Assembly (NCBI GenBank): GCA_021496925.1
Contig: CP053915.1
Span: 434,001 to 498,000 of the forward strand
Direction: 5' to 3'
DNA: 64,000 nucleotides
From: Acidovorax sp. YS12
Lineage (GTDB): Bacteria; Pseudomonadota; Gammaproteobacteria; Burkholderiales; Burkholderiaceae_C
Of this stretch, positions 46,841-56,012 are shown piece by piece (the stretch's first letter is position 1; each line of letters starts with the position of its first letter). Under the pieces are notes generated by a model that was not told the DNA's origin, searched no databases, and saw nothing but the letters and a program-made list of their open reading frames with translations. The translations under genes and the position numbers were made by a program.

Positions 46841-47938
46841 GTGAACGTCAGGCAGGCATACGAGGCGGAACTGGCCGCCAAGGGTTTCCACAGCGACCCG
46901 GCGCAGTTGCGCGCCATCGAGGCCCTGGAGCGCTGCGCGCGCGAGTGGGGCGGCTACAAGCAGCGCCGCTCGAACGCCCTGAAGAAACTCATCAACCACC
47001 CCGAGATTCCGCGCGGCGTCTACATGTACGGCGGGGTGGGGCGCGGCAAGAGCTTTCTCATGGACTGCTTCTTCAACGCCGTGCCGCTCAAGCGCAAGGT
47101 GCGCCTGCATTTCCACGAGTTCATGCGCGAGGTGCACCGCGAGCTGGCCGTGCTGCAGGGCACGCAGAACCCGCTTGACGTGCTGGGCGCGCGCATCGCC
47201 AAGCGCTACAAGCTCATCTGCTTCGACGAATTCCACGTGGCCGACATCACCGACGCCATGATCCTGCACCGCCTGCTGGTGGCGCTGTTCGACAACGGCG
47301 TGGGCTTCGTCACCACGTCCAACTTCGAGCCCGACGGGCTGTATCCCGGCGGGCTGCACCGCGACCGCATCCTGCCCGCCATCGCACTGCTGAACGAGCG
47401 CATGGAAGTCATCAACGTGGACAACGGCACCGACTATCGCCGCCGCACGCTGGAAAACGCCAAGCTCTACCATTGCCCGCTGGGCCCCGAAGCCGACGCC
47501 GCCATGGCGGCCATGTTCGGCCAGCTCGCCGAAGTCCGTGACGAAGACCCGGTGCTGCACATCGAGGCGCGCGAGATCCGCGCGCTGCGCCGGGCCGGGG
47601 GCGTGGTGTGGTTCGATTTCCGCGAACTCTGCGGCGGGCCGCGCTCGCAGAACGACTACCTGGAAATCGCCACCCAGTTCCACACCGTGCTGCTGTCGGG
47701 CGTGCCGCACCTGCCGGTCAACATGGCCTCGCCCGCGCGGCGCTTCACCTGGCTGGTGGACGTGCTGTACGACCGGCGCGTCAAGCTCATCGTGTCGGCC
47801 GCCGTGCCGCCCGAGGACATCTACACCGAAGGCCCGCTGGCCCATGAATTCCCGCGCACCGTGTCGCGCCTGAACGAAATGCAGTCGAAGGAATACCTGC
47901 AGCTGGAGCGGCGCGTGGTGGATACCGGCCTGACGTGA
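46841..47938 (+). CDS. zapE: ZapE-like cell division ATPase
   Basis: 365 residues of the AFG1/ZapE family. Walker A YGGVGRGKSFLMD (residues 64-76) and Walker B LICFDEFHVADITD are present. ZapE destabilises FtsZ polymers in E. coli. Two alternative starts exist, TTG 46835 and GTG 46841; GTG is preferred because AAGGAG at 46828-46833 is 7 bases upstream. Confidence 0.93.
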   Translation: MNVRQAYEAELAAKGFHSDPAQLRAIEALERCAREWGGYKQRRSNALKKLINHPEIPRGVYMYGGVGRGKSFLMDCFFNAVPLKRKVRLHFHEFMREVHRELAVLQGTQNPLDVLGARIAKRYKLICFDEFHVADITDAMILHRLLVALFDNGVGFVTTSNFEPDGLYPGGLHRDRILPAIALLNERMEVINVDNGTDYRRRTLENAKLYHCPLGPEADAAMAAMFGQLAEVRDEDPVLHIEAREIRALRRAGGVVWFDFRELCGGPRSQNDYLEIATQFHTVLLSGVPHLPVNMASPARRFTWLVDVLYDRRVKLIVSAAVPPEDIYTEGPLAHEFPRTVSRLNEMQSKEYLQLERRVVDTGLT

Positions 47939-47982
47939 AGCCGCCGGCTGCGGGTGGTGTGCAGAGCGGGGAAAATGGCGCC

Positions 47983-48669
47983 ATGAACCGACTTTCCCTC
48001 TCCCCACGCCGCGCGCTCCCGTTCTGCCTTGCCGCCTGCTTGCTGGCCGCCGCGCCGGTGCGGGCCCAGCAGGGTGCTGCAGCCCAGGGCGAACCGGCGC
48101 AAGCCGCCCCGTCCGCCCTCCAGGCGCAGCGCGCGCAGACGCGCGCGCGCATCGCCAGCGAGCGCGAGGCCCTGGCGCAAGAGCGCCAGGCGGCCGAGGC
48201 GGCGTGCTACCAGCGCTTTGCCGTGGAGGACTGCCTGTCCCAGGTGCGGGCACGCGACCGTGATGCGCAAACGCGCTTGCGCCGCGAGGAGCAGGCCATC
48301 AGCGATGCCGAGCGCCGCGAACGCACGGCCGAGCGCCTGCGCACGATCGAGGAAAAACAGCGCGCCGCGCAGGACGCCGCGGCCAGCACCGCCCCGCGCG
48401 CGCCGGCGTCCAGGATGTCAGTGCAGGAGCGCGCCAGCCGCGAGGCCGAAGCGCGCGAGCGCGCCGAGCGCCAGAAGGCCCACGCCCAGGCCAAGGCGGC
48501 GGAAAACGCCCAGCGCGCCGCCGCGGCCCGCACGCGCGAGGCCGAGGCGCGCGAACGCTACGAGGCCAAGCAGAAACAGGCGCAGGAGCGCCGCGAGAAG
48601 CACCGCCAGGAGGCGGCCGAGGACGCGGCCCAGGGGCGCAAGCCGGCCGCGAGCCTGCCCCAGCCCTGA
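47983..48669 (+). CDS. Secreted Ala/Arg/Glu-rich coiled-coil protein of unknown function
   Basis: 228 residues. Signal peptide ends near VRA-QQGAAAQ (residue about 28); the rest is highly charged helix rich in Ala, Arg, Glu and Gln (QAQRAQTRARIASEREALAQ, AEARERYEAKQKQAQERREK), broken only by a short CYQRFAVEDCLSQV segment with two Cys that may form a disulfide. This resembles the periplasmic helix of TolA-like proteins but lacks a membrane anchor. No family is recognised. It is 44 bases after zapE and ends 9 bases from the convergent PP2C gene. Confidence 0.6.
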   Translation: MNRLSLSPRRALPFCLAACLLAAAPVRAQQGAAAQGEPAQAAPSALQAQRAQTRARIASEREALAQERQAAEAACYQRFAVEDCLSQVRARDRDAQTRLRREEQAISDAERRERTAERLRTIEEKQRAAQDAAASTAPRAPASRMSVQERASREAEARERAERQKAHAQAKAAENAQRAAAARTREAEARERYEAKQKQAQERREKHRQEAAEDAAQGRKPAASLPQP

Positions 48670-48678
48670 GGCACGGCC

Positions 48679-49476
48679 TCAACCGCCGGGAAAGACGATG
48701 CGCGGCGGTTTTTTCTCATCCTCCAGCGGCTCGATCTTGACGATCACCAGCGACAGGTTGTCGCCGCCGCCGCGCGCGCGCGAGCGCGCCTTGTCGATCA
48801 GGAACTCCGTGGCCTCGCGCGGCGTCAGGCCCTGGATGACGGAGGCCAGCTCGTTGGGCGAGAAGTAGTGCCACACGCCGTCGCTGCAGGCCAGGATCAC
48901 GTCGCCGGGCTGCAGCTGGGGAATGAGGTGCGTGGTGGCGGGCGGATCGCTCTCGGCGCCCAGGCAGCCCACCAGGATGTTGGAGTGCGGATGCACGTTG
49001 GCCTCGGCCTCGGTGATCTCGCCCCGGTCCACCAGCGCCTGCACGTAGGAATGGTCCAGCGTGCGGTGCAGCAGGCGGCCATGCTGGAAGTGGTACACGC
49101 GCGAGTCGCCCGCGTGCACCCAGTGGCAGTCGCCGCGCGGGTTGATGAGGAAGGCCGCGATGGTGCTGTGCGGCTCCTGCTCGGCCGAAATCGCCGTGAG
49201 CCGGATCACGATGTGCGCCTCGTTCACCAGGTTCTTCAGCATGCTGGTGGCGTCGTCCGTCTCGGGCGAATAGCGCTCGAAAAGCTGGCGCGCCGTCATC
49301 ATCACCTGGTCCGACGCCTTGCGGCCGCCGCTGCGCCCGCCCATGCCGTCGGCCACCACGCCCAGCACGCAGCCGTTGAAGCGCGGGTGCGCGAGCACCG
49401 CCACCTGGTCTTGCTGGTAATCGCGGTCTCCCTTGTGGATGCCGGTCGATGCGATGAGGCGAAATGGTTTGCTCAT
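48679..49476 (-). CDS. PP2C-type Ser/Thr protein phosphatase
   Basis: 265 residues. Metal-binding motifs of the PPM family are intact: DRDYQQDQ, VVADGMGGRSGG, GDSRVYHF, CSDGVW and GGDNLSLVIV. No kinase or forkhead-associated partner gene is adjacent. ATG 49476 (MSKPFRLIASTGIHKGDRDYQQDQ) is preferred; GTG 49509 is an in-frame alternative. It is divergent from the helicase gene. Confidence 0.9.
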   Translation of the reverse strand: MSKPFRLIASTGIHKGDRDYQQDQVAVLAHPRFNGCVLGVVADGMGGRSGGRKASDQVMMTARQLFERYSPETDDATSMLKNLVNEAHIVIRLTAISAEQEPHSTIAAFLINPRGDCHWVHAGDSRVYHFQHGRLLHRTLDHSYVQALVDRGEITEAEANVHPHSNILVGCLGAESDPPATTHLIPQLQPGDVILACSDGVWHYFSPNELASVIQGLTPREATEFLIDKARSRARGGGDNLSLVIVKIEPLEDEKKPPRIVFPGG

Positions 49477-49587
49477 GCTGTGGTCGTGTCGCGTAGGCGC
49501 ATGGGGCACTCATTATGATGGCTCGCCATCCTTCTCCTGCCTGCCCGTGCGTCCTGTGTTGTGTCTGATGTTGTTGCCGCTCCCGCC

Positions 49588-51567
49588 ATGACCAGCGCGC
49601 TTGCGCAGGCGGTGGCGCAGGCCTTTGCCGGGCAAGGGCCGCTGGCGCAGGCCGGCACGCATTTTCGCCCACGCGCGGGGCAGGTGGCCATGGCCCAGGC
49701 CGTGGCGCAGGCCATTCAGGAGGGCGGCGCGCTTGTCGCCGAGGCCGGCACGGGCGTGGGCAAGACCTTCGCCTACCTGGTGCCGGCGCTGCTCAGCGGC
49801 CAGCGGCTGCTGGTGTCCACCGCCACCAAGGCGCTGCAGGACCAGCTTTTCCTGCGCGACCTGCCGCGCGTGCAGGCCGCCCTGGGCGTGCCCGCCCGCG
49901 CGGCGCTGCTCAAGGGGCGCTCCAGCTACCTGTGCCTGGAGCGCCTGGAGCGGGCCTGCCAGGGCGTGCCCGGGCAACTGCTCGATCCGCAGTGGCTGCG
50001 CGCGCTGGCCCGCGTGCAGCAGTGGGCGCGCGGCACCCGCAGCGGCGACCTGGACGAACTGCCCGGCCTGGACGCGGCCTCGCCCGTGCTCCCGCTCATC
50101 ACCTCCACGCGCGACAACTGCCTGGGCGCTGCCTGCCCGCGCGCCAGCGCCTGCCATGTGAACCGCGCCCGCGCCGAGGCTCTGGCGGCCGACGTGGTGG
50201 TCGTCAACCACCACCTGTTCTTCGCCGACCTGGCCCTGCGCACTGCGGGCGTAGCCGAGCTGCTGCCGCAGGCGCGCGTGGTGGTGTTCGATGAGGCGCA
50301 CCAGCTGTGCGACATCGGCCTGCAGTTCACCGGCCTGCAGGTGGGCACGGGCGCGCTGCGCGCCTTCGCGCGCGATGCCCTGGCCGAAGGGCTGGCCCAG
50401 GCGCGCGGCCTGGCCCCCTGGCTGCCTCTGGCCACGGCGCTGGAGGACGCGGCGCGCGGCCTGCGCCAGGCCGCCGGCACGCACCCCGAAGGCACCCGCC
50501 TGCCCTGGCAGGAGGCCCGGCCCCAGGGCGTGCCCGCCAGCGCCTGGCACCAGGCCATGCACCGCCTGGGGCAGGCCTGCGGCGGCCTTGTCGCCGCCCT
50601 GGGCGTGGTGCAGGACAAGGCCCCCGCACTGGCGCGGCTGCATGCGCGCGGCACCGGCCTGATGCAGCGCATGGCGCACTTCACGGCGCCGGGCGTGCCC
50701 GGCGCCGTGCGCTGGCTCGACGTGGGCGCGCAACTGCGCTTCGTCGAATCGCCCCCGGACATCGCGGACACCATGCGCGCGCTGATGCAGCCGACCGCCA
50801 CCGCCACCGCGCCCGCCACCGCCTGGATCTTCACCTCCGCCACCCTGGGCGGCGACGCCACGCTGCGCTGGTTCACCGGGCCGTGCGGCCTGGAGGATGC
50901 GCGCATTCTGCGCGTGGAAAGCCCTTTCGACTACGCGCGCCAGGCGGCGCTGTACGTGCCGCCGGACATGCCGCCGCCCTCCAGCCCCACGCACAGCCAG
51001 GCCGTGGCCGCGCTCGCGGGCCATGGCGCGCTGCGCCTGGGCGGGCGCACCATGGTGCTGACCACCACGCGCCGCGCGCTGCACGCCATCGGCGCGGCGC
51101 TGCAGGAGCGTCTGGCGGGGCAGGGCATCGCCGTGCTGGTGCAGGGCCAGCAGCCGCGCCACCTGCTGCTGCAGCGCCTGCGCCAGGGCGGCGCCGTGCT
51201 GGTGGGCGCGGGCAGCTTCTGGGAGGGCGTGGACCTGCCCGGCGACGCGCTGCAGCTGCTGGTGATCGACAAGCTGCCCTTCGCCCCGCCCGACGACCCG
51301 CTGGCCCGCGCGCGCGCCCAGCGCCTGGAGGCCGAGGGCCGCAACGCCTTCCGCGACCACGCCTTGCCCGAGGCCGCCGTGGCCCTGCAGCAAGGCGCCG
51401 GGCGGCTGATACGGCACGAAGCCGACCGGGGCGTGCTGGTGGTGTGCGATTCGCGCCTGCGCACCATGGGCTACGGCAAGCGCCTGCGCGCGGCGCTGCC
51501 GCCCATGCAGTGGCTGGCGTCCGAGGCGGCGTACGCCGAGGCCTTGCAGGCCCTGGTGGCGCATTGA
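49588..51567 (+). CDS. YoaA/DinG-family Fe-S ATP-dependent helicase
   Basis: 659 residues. Walker A EAGTGVGKT at about residues 56-64, FDEAHQL as the DEAH box, FTSATLGG and a C-terminal QGAGRLIRHEADRG helicase motif VI. The iron-sulphur cluster ligands are likely the Cys residues in SYLCLERLERAC and NCLGAACPRASAC. XPD-like 5'-3' DNA helicases of this family resolve blocked replication forks. ATG 49588 and GTG 49561 are possible; neither has a clear ribosome binding site. Confidence 0.85.
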   Translation: MTSALAQAVAQAFAGQGPLAQAGTHFRPRAGQVAMAQAVAQAIQEGGALVAEAGTGVGKTFAYLVPALLSGQRLLVSTATKALQDQLFLRDLPRVQAALGVPARAALLKGRSSYLCLERLERACQGVPGQLLDPQWLRALARVQQWARGTRSGDLDELPGLDAASPVLPLITSTRDNCLGAACPRASACHVNRARAEALAADVVVVNHHLFFADLALRTAGVAELLPQARVVVFDEAHQLCDIGLQFTGLQVGTGALRAFARDALAEGLAQARGLAPWLPLATALEDAARGLRQAAGTHPEGTRLPWQEARPQGVPASAWHQAMHRLGQACGGLVAALGVVQDKAPALARLHARGTGLMQRMAHFTAPGVPGAVRWLDVGAQLRFVESPPDIADTMRALMQPTATATAPATAWIFTSATLGGDATLRWFTGPCGLEDARILRVESPFDYARQAALYVPPDMPPPSSPTHSQAVAALAGHGALRLGGRTMVLTTTRRALHAIGAALQERLAGQGIAVLVQGQQPRHLLLQRLRQGGAVLVGAGSFWEGVDLPGDALQLLVIDKLPFAPPDDPLARARAQRLEAEGRNAFRDHALPEAAVALQQGAGRLIRHEADRGVLVVCDSRLRTMGYGKRLRAALPPMQWLASEAAYAEALQALVAH

Positions 51568-51582
51568 CGGTGCGGTTTCTAC

Positions 51583-51650
51583 TCTTTTTTTCATAGCTGC
51601 CAGCGCTTGCTGGATAAGCGCCAGAGGCCGATCTGGCTTGTATTTTCCAA
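51583..51650 (-). repeat. Dispersed repeat, copy D (minus orientation)
   Basis: Read on the minus strand it is ACAAGCCAGATCGGCCTCTG followed by GCGCTTATCCAGCAAGCGC and TGGCAGCTATGAAAAA, the clearest full copy in the window. The same unit with a few changes lies at 58911-58975 in a coding region. It sits between the helicase gene and the Fur box. Confidence 0.85.
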
Positions 51651-51708
51651 GCCGCCGCGCACGGCACGCGCGGCGCCTGGGCCGAAAGCACCGCCGCGCG
51701 TCCAATAG

Positions 51709-51727
51709 AATGAAAACGATTCTCATA
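51709..51727 (+). promoter_or_regulatory. Fur box upstream of the sigma factor gene
   Basis: AATGAAAACGATTCTCATA matches the betaproteobacterial Fur consensus AATGAGAAT-N-ATTCTCATT with few mismatches. A -10-like TAGAAT (51706-51711) overlaps its left arm, so Fur binding with iron would block transcription of fecI-fecR. The fecI ATG lies 28 bases downstream with TCGGAGGGG as ribosome binding site. Confidence 0.85.
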
Positions 51728-51755
51728 ACAACCAGGCGGCCGTCGGAGGGGTTTC

Positions 51756-52262
51756 ATGCCGGACAACGAACACGCGCTGCGCCAGCAAGGCATCGAAGGC
51801 CTGTACATCGACCACCACGGCTGGCTGCAGGCGTGGCTGCGCCGCAGGCTCGGCAATGCGTTCGACGCGGCCGACCTGGCGCACGACACTTTCGTGCGCG
51901 TCATGGCCTCGCAGCGCACACAGTGGGGCCGCGAGCCGCGCGCGCTGCTCACGCACATCGCCAAGGGCCTGGTCATCGACCACTGGCGGCGCCAGGAGGT
52001 CGAGGCCGCCTACCTCGACGCCATCGCCCGCCTGCCCGCGCCCCATACGCCCTCGCCGCAGGCGCGCCTGCTGGCCATCGAGGCCCTGGTGCGCATCGAC
52101 GCCATGCTCGCCAGCCTGCCGCCGTTCACCCGCGAGGTCTTCCTGCTGGCGCAGCTCGACGGCCTCACGCTCCAGCAGATCGCCGAACGCACGCAAAAGC
52201 CCGCCATCACCGTGCGCCGCCACATCCACAAGGCGCTGGTGGCCTGCATGGCCCTCGATTAG
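51756..52262 (+). CDS. FecI-type ECF sigma factor
   Basis: 168 residues. Sigma-2 region (about 15-80, DAADLAHDTFVRVMA) and sigma-4 region (about 115-165, LPPFTREVFLLAQLDGLTLQQIAE with an HTH) are in the FecI/PvdS size class. It should direct transcription of the downstream TonB receptor when released by the regulator. Gap to fecR is three bases. Fur box upstream. Confidence 0.9.
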   Translation: MPDNEHALRQQGIEGLYIDHHGWLQAWLRRRLGNAFDAADLAHDTFVRVMASQRTQWGREPRALLTHIAKGLVIDHWRRQEVEAAYLDAIARLPAPHTPSPQARLLAIEALVRIDAMLASLPPFTREVFLLAQLDGLTLQQIAERTQKPAITVRRHIHKALVACMALD

Positions 52263-52265
52263 CCC

Positions 52266-53222
52266 ATGCCGCCCAGCGACGCCATCGACATCGCCCTGCT
52301 CAAGGAGGCCGCCGACTGGGCCATCGCCTTCCAGTACGAGGCCCCCACGCCGGCCCAGCGCCAGGCCTTCGCGCAATGGCGCGACCGCAGCCCTGCGCAC
52401 GCCGCCGCCTGGGCGCGCGCGCAAGGCGTCTTCAACACCTTCGGCCAGGTGCCGGCCGACATCGGCAAGACCGCGCTGCAGCAGCTGGAGCGCAGCCACG
52501 GCCGCCGCCGCGGCCTGCATGTGCTGGGCCTGCTGCTCGTGGCCGCGCCCGTGGGCTGGCTGGCCTGGCGCCACGCCCGGCCCTGGGCCGCCGACGTGCA
52601 CACCGCCACCGGCGAGCGCCGCACGCTGATCCTGCCGGATGGCTCGCAGCTCGTGCTGGGCACCGCCAGCGCCGTCGACATCGCCTTTGGCGCCGCCGCG
52701 CGCCGCATCCGCCTCGTGGCGGGCGAAATCCTCGTGACCACCCATGCCGACCCCGCGCCCGCCGCGCGGCCCTTTCTCGTGGACACCGCCAGCGGCGTGG
52801 TGCGCGCGCTGGGCACGCGCTTCGGCGTGCGCCAGCAGGAGGAGGGCGGCTTTCGCGTCGCGGTGTACGAAAGCGCCGTCGAAATCCAGCCCCTGGCCGG
52901 CCCCGCCCGCACCCTGCGCGCGGGCCAGCAGGCGCGCTTCGGCGCCGCCGGAGTGGACGCGCCCGCGCCCGTGGACAACACCGCAGCCCTGTGGACGCAA
53001 GGCATGCTGCTGGCCAAGGATATGCGCCTGGGCGACGTGGTGGCCGAACTCGCGCGCCACCGCCCCGGCGTGCTGCGCTGCGACGGCGCCGTGGCCGGGC
53101 TGCGCGTGTCGGGCGCCATCTCGCTCGACGACACCGACGCGGGCCTGGCCGCGCTGGCCCAGTCGCTGCCGCTGCGCGTCGTGTACCAGACGCGCTACTG
53201 GGTCACCGTCGAGGCCCGCTGA
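52266..53222 (+). CDS. FecR-type anti-sigma regulator
   Basis: 318 residues. Cytoplasmic N-terminal DUF4880-like domain (about 10-55), a membrane segment at about 83-103 (GLHVLGLLLVAAPVGWLAW), and the periplasmic FecR domain (about 110-240) with the GERRTLILPDGSQLVLGTAS signature, followed by a C-terminal STN-binding region. It relays the signal from the loaded receptor to the sigma factor. It is cotranscribed with fecI. Confidence 0.92.
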   Translation: MPPSDAIDIALLKEAADWAIAFQYEAPTPAQRQAFAQWRDRSPAHAAAWARAQGVFNTFGQVPADIGKTALQQLERSHGRRRGLHVLGLLLVAAPVGWLAWRHARPWAADVHTATGERRTLILPDGSQLVLGTASAVDIAFGAAARRIRLVAGEILVTTHADPAPAARPFLVDTASGVVRALGTRFGVRQQEEGGFRVAVYESAVEIQPLAGPARTLRAGQQARFGAAGVDAPAPVDNTAALWTQGMLLAKDMRLGDVVAELARHRPGVLRCDGAVAGLRVSGAISLDDTDAGLAALAQSLPLRVVYQTRYWVTVEAR

Positions 53223-53235
53223 ATGCCGGGAATGC

Positions 53236-53290
53236 TTCACTTTTCGTAGCTGCTTGCGCTTTCTGGGTAAGGGTTTCCTGCCAATTCGAT
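53236..53290 (-). repeat. Degenerate dispersed repeat, copy F
   Basis: On the minus strand the sequence reads CCCTTACCCAGAAAGCGC then AAGCAGCTACGAAAAG, a decayed version of the repeat consensus. It lies between fecR and the receptor gene. Confidence 0.5.
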
Positions 53291-53370
53291 ACTGAATAGG
53301 GCCTGCCCCCGGGAAGAATTTTTGCGCGCGGGTGATCACTTTTTCCGTCCCGTCCGGTGTACCGGGTGAT

Positions 53371-53402
53371 GCAGCGCCTGGGGCCCCCAGGGCAGGCGCT
53401 GC
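53371..53402 (+). promoter_or_regulatory. 9-bp inverted repeat in the receptor leader
   Basis: GCAGCGCCT (53371-53379) and AGGCGCTGC (53394-53402) form a perfect 9-bp stem with a GGGCC-rich centre, ending 32 bases before the receptor ATG. There is no T-run, so it is not a terminator. A FecI-dependent promoter is expected in the 53290-53370 stretch but I cannot place its elements with confidence. Confidence 0.6.
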
Positions 53403-53434
53403 GGCCATTCACTCCCATCGACGAAAGAAACAGC

Positions 53435-55897
53435 ATGGTCTCCAGGCACTGGCACGCGCCGCACGCGCTGCCCTCCATTCCCCGCTTTCCCGCCAGCGCG
53501 CTGGCACTCGCCATCGGCTGCGCGCTCGCGGGCCCGCCGGCGCAGGCGGCCGAGCCTGCCGCCCGCGCGGCCAGCCGTGGCTACGCCATCGCGGGCGGAA
53601 AGCTGGGCGACGTGCTGGCCGAGTTCGCCGCGCTCTCCGGCGTGCAACTGGTGTTCGACCCGCAAACCCTGGCCGGGCGCGGCAGCCATGGGCTGCAAGG
53701 CGCCTACGGCGTGCACGAAGGCTTCGCGCGGCTGCTCGATGGCAGCGGCTACGAGGCCGTGGAATCCGGCCCGGGCCGCTACAGCCTGCGCGCCGTGCCA
53801 CCGCTGCTCGCCGCGCCCGCGCCGGCGGCAGGCGACGGCGCGGCCCGCGAAGCCACGCTGCCCGCCGTGCGCGTGGCGGCCATGGCCGATGCGCGCGATG
53901 GCACGACCGAGCACACGGGCTCCTACACCACAAGCAGCAGCCGCACGGCCACCAAGCTGGACCTGAGCCTGCGCGAGACGCCGCAGACGGTGACGGTGGT
54001 GACCCGGCAGAAGATGGATGATTTTGGCTTGACCAACGTGGCCGAGGTGCTGGAAAACAGCGGCACGATTTCCATCACGCGCGCGGGCAACAACGGCAAT
54101 GTCTATTACAGCCGCGGTTTCATGCTGCAAAGCCAGTACGACGGCCTGCCCAACCCGGTGGGCATTGGCGAGAGCAACCGAGGCCCGGTGCCCGATACCG
54201 CTTTTCTGGACAAGGTGGAGATCCTGCAAGGCGCATCTGGCCTGATGGCCGGCGCGGGCGAGCCTGGCGGCACCATCAATGTGGTGCGCAAGCGGCCGAC
54301 CCGCGATTTTCAGGCGCACGTGGAAACGCAACTGGGTTCGTGGAACAAGCGGCGGCTGGCCGGCGATGTATCCGGTTCCCTGGCGGAATCGGGCAGGGTG
54401 CGTGGCCGCGCCGTGGCCTTTGCCGACAACAGCGATTCGTTTACCGACTACGTGTACTACAACAACCGGGGCTTGTACGGCGTCGTCGAAGCCGACCTGA
54501 CGGACACCACCATGCTGGGCGCGAGCGTGATGTACCAGCAGACCGATTTCAATGACCACTATGGCGTGCCATTTGCCGCCAATGGCACCGACCTGGGTTT
54601 GCCGCGCTCCCGTTTTTATGGCGCATCCCGCAGCGACGGCCGCCGGGATGGCACCAGCTACACCCTGCGCCTGGAGCAGAAACTGCCTGCGGACTGGTCA
54701 TTCAAGACAGCGTTCACGCACGAGGATGCCAATGGCGACAAGGTACTGAGTTTCCTCAGCGGAACGCTGGATGCGGTGACCGGGGACGGATTGAGCGTGG
54801 CTGCACAGCGTGGGCAACGGAAGATATCGTCGAACGTTCTGGATTTTTATGCCAGCGGCCCGTTTCAATGGCTGGGGCGTGCGCACGAACTGGTGCTGGG
54901 TGGCACGGTCGCCAAACTGAAGGTCAACAACATCAATTGGGCGCATGCACGCACGCCCATCAATATCTACGACTTCGACGCCAGCGCCATTCCCCGGCCA
55001 TCGGGCACGGCGCCCGCATGGAGCCCCGACAACACAACCGACCAAAGCGGCCTGTATGGCGCCGTGCGCCTGAACCTGGCCGACCCGCTCAAGCTGATCC
55101 TGGGCACGCGCGTGAGCTGGTACGAATACAAGGCCGCCGGCACGCGCACGCAAAAGGAAACGGCCGTCGTGTCGCCCTACGCGGGGCTGCTCTATGACCT
55201 GAACGCGCACTACACCGCCTATGCCAGCTATTCGGACATCTTCAAGCCGCAGAGCAACCTGACGGCAGGCGGCGGCACGGTGGAGCCGGTCGTCGGCAAG
55301 AACTACGAGGCCGGCATCAAGGGCGAATTCCTGAATGGGCGCCTGAACGCCTCTGCCGCCGTCTTCCGGCTGGAGCAGACCCACCTGGCGCAAACCGACT
55401 ACAGCGCAGGGCCTGCGGCCTGCGGTGGCGGCTATTGCTATACGGCGGCGGGCCTGGTGGTCAGCCAAGGCATGGACCTGGGCCTGAACGGCGAGCTTGC
55501 GCCCGGCTGGCAGGTGGGCGCGGGCTACACCTATGTGAACAGCGAATATGGCAATGGCGCGCAAAAGGGTTCGCCCTATAGCGCCTATCTGCCCCAGCAT
55601 GTGCTGCAGGCGCACACCACCTACCGCCTTCCCGCCACGGCGTGGGCGGTGGGCGGCAGCCTGCGCGGTCAAAACAAGACGTATGCGGACGGAGCGACTT
55701 CCCACACCCAGCAAGGCGGCTTTGCCGTGGTGGGACTGCTGGCGAAATACCAGATCAACAGGCAGGCCGAACTCGGCCTGGTCGTGAATAACCTTTTTGA
55801 CCGCCGCTACTACAGTGCCGTTGCCAACAGCACCAGCCTGGGGAATTTCTACGGCGCACCGCGCAGTTTCGCGGCCAATTTGAGGTACCGGTTTTGA
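53435..55897 (+). CDS. TonB-dependent siderophore receptor with signalling domain (FecA/FpvA type)
   Basis: 820 residues. A signal peptide ends near AQA-AEPAA (about residue 46). The STN signalling domain follows (about 50-120, GYAIAGGKLGDVLAEFAALS), then the plug (about 150-285, including the RETPQTVTVVTRQ TonB-receptor segment) and a 22-strand-type barrel ending in aromatic NLRYRF, the outer-membrane insertion signal. It should bind a ferric siderophore and signal through FecR; the siderophore is unknown, and no siderophore synthesis genes are in the window. The 53435-53990 part has higher GC and different codon choice than the rest, suggesting a mosaic origin. Confidence 0.9.
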   Translation: MVSRHWHAPHALPSIPRFPASALALAIGCALAGPPAQAAEPAARAASRGYAIAGGKLGDVLAEFAALSGVQLVFDPQTLAGRGSHGLQGAYGVHEGFARLLDGSGYEAVESGPGRYSLRAVPPLLAAPAPAAGDGAAREATLPAVRVAAMADARDGTTEHTGSYTTSSSRTATKLDLSLRETPQTVTVVTRQKMDDFGLTNVAEVLENSGTISITRAGNNGNVYYSRGFMLQSQYDGLPNPVGIGESNRGPVPDTAFLDKVEILQGASGLMAGAGEPGGTINVVRKRPTRDFQAHVETQLGSWNKRRLAGDVSGSLAESGRVRGRAVAFADNSDSFTDYVYYNNRGLYGVVEADLTDTTMLGASVMYQQTDFNDHYGVPFAANGTDLGLPRSRFYGASRSDGRRDGTSYTLRLEQKLPADWSFKTAFTHEDANGDKVLSFLSGTLDAVTGDGLSVAAQRGQRKISSNVLDFYASGPFQWLGRAHELVLGGTVAKLKVNNINWAHARTPINIYDFDASAIPRPSGTAPAWSPDNTTDQSGLYGAVRLNLADPLKLILGTRVSWYEYKAAGTRTQKETAVVSPYAGLLYDLNAHYTAYASYSDIFKPQSNLTAGGGTVEPVVGKNYEAGIKGEFLNGRLNASAAVFRLEQTHLAQTDYSAGPAACGGGYCYTAAGLVVSQGMDLGLNGELAPGWQVGAGYTYVNSEYGNGAQKGSPYSAYLPQHVLQAHTTYRLPATAWAVGGSLRGQNKTYADGATSHTQQGGFAVVGLLAKYQINRQAELGLVVNNLFDRRYYSAVANSTSLGNFYGAPRSFAANLRYRF

Positions 55898-56012
55898 TCG
55901 TCGATGCAGGCCGCACCCCGATGAAGACGGCATCCATGGGCCCGCTGCGCAGAGGGCGGCTGGCCTGCCGGGCCATTTCGACAGCAGGGTGGCCTGCCCA
56001 TGCGGGGCGCGC

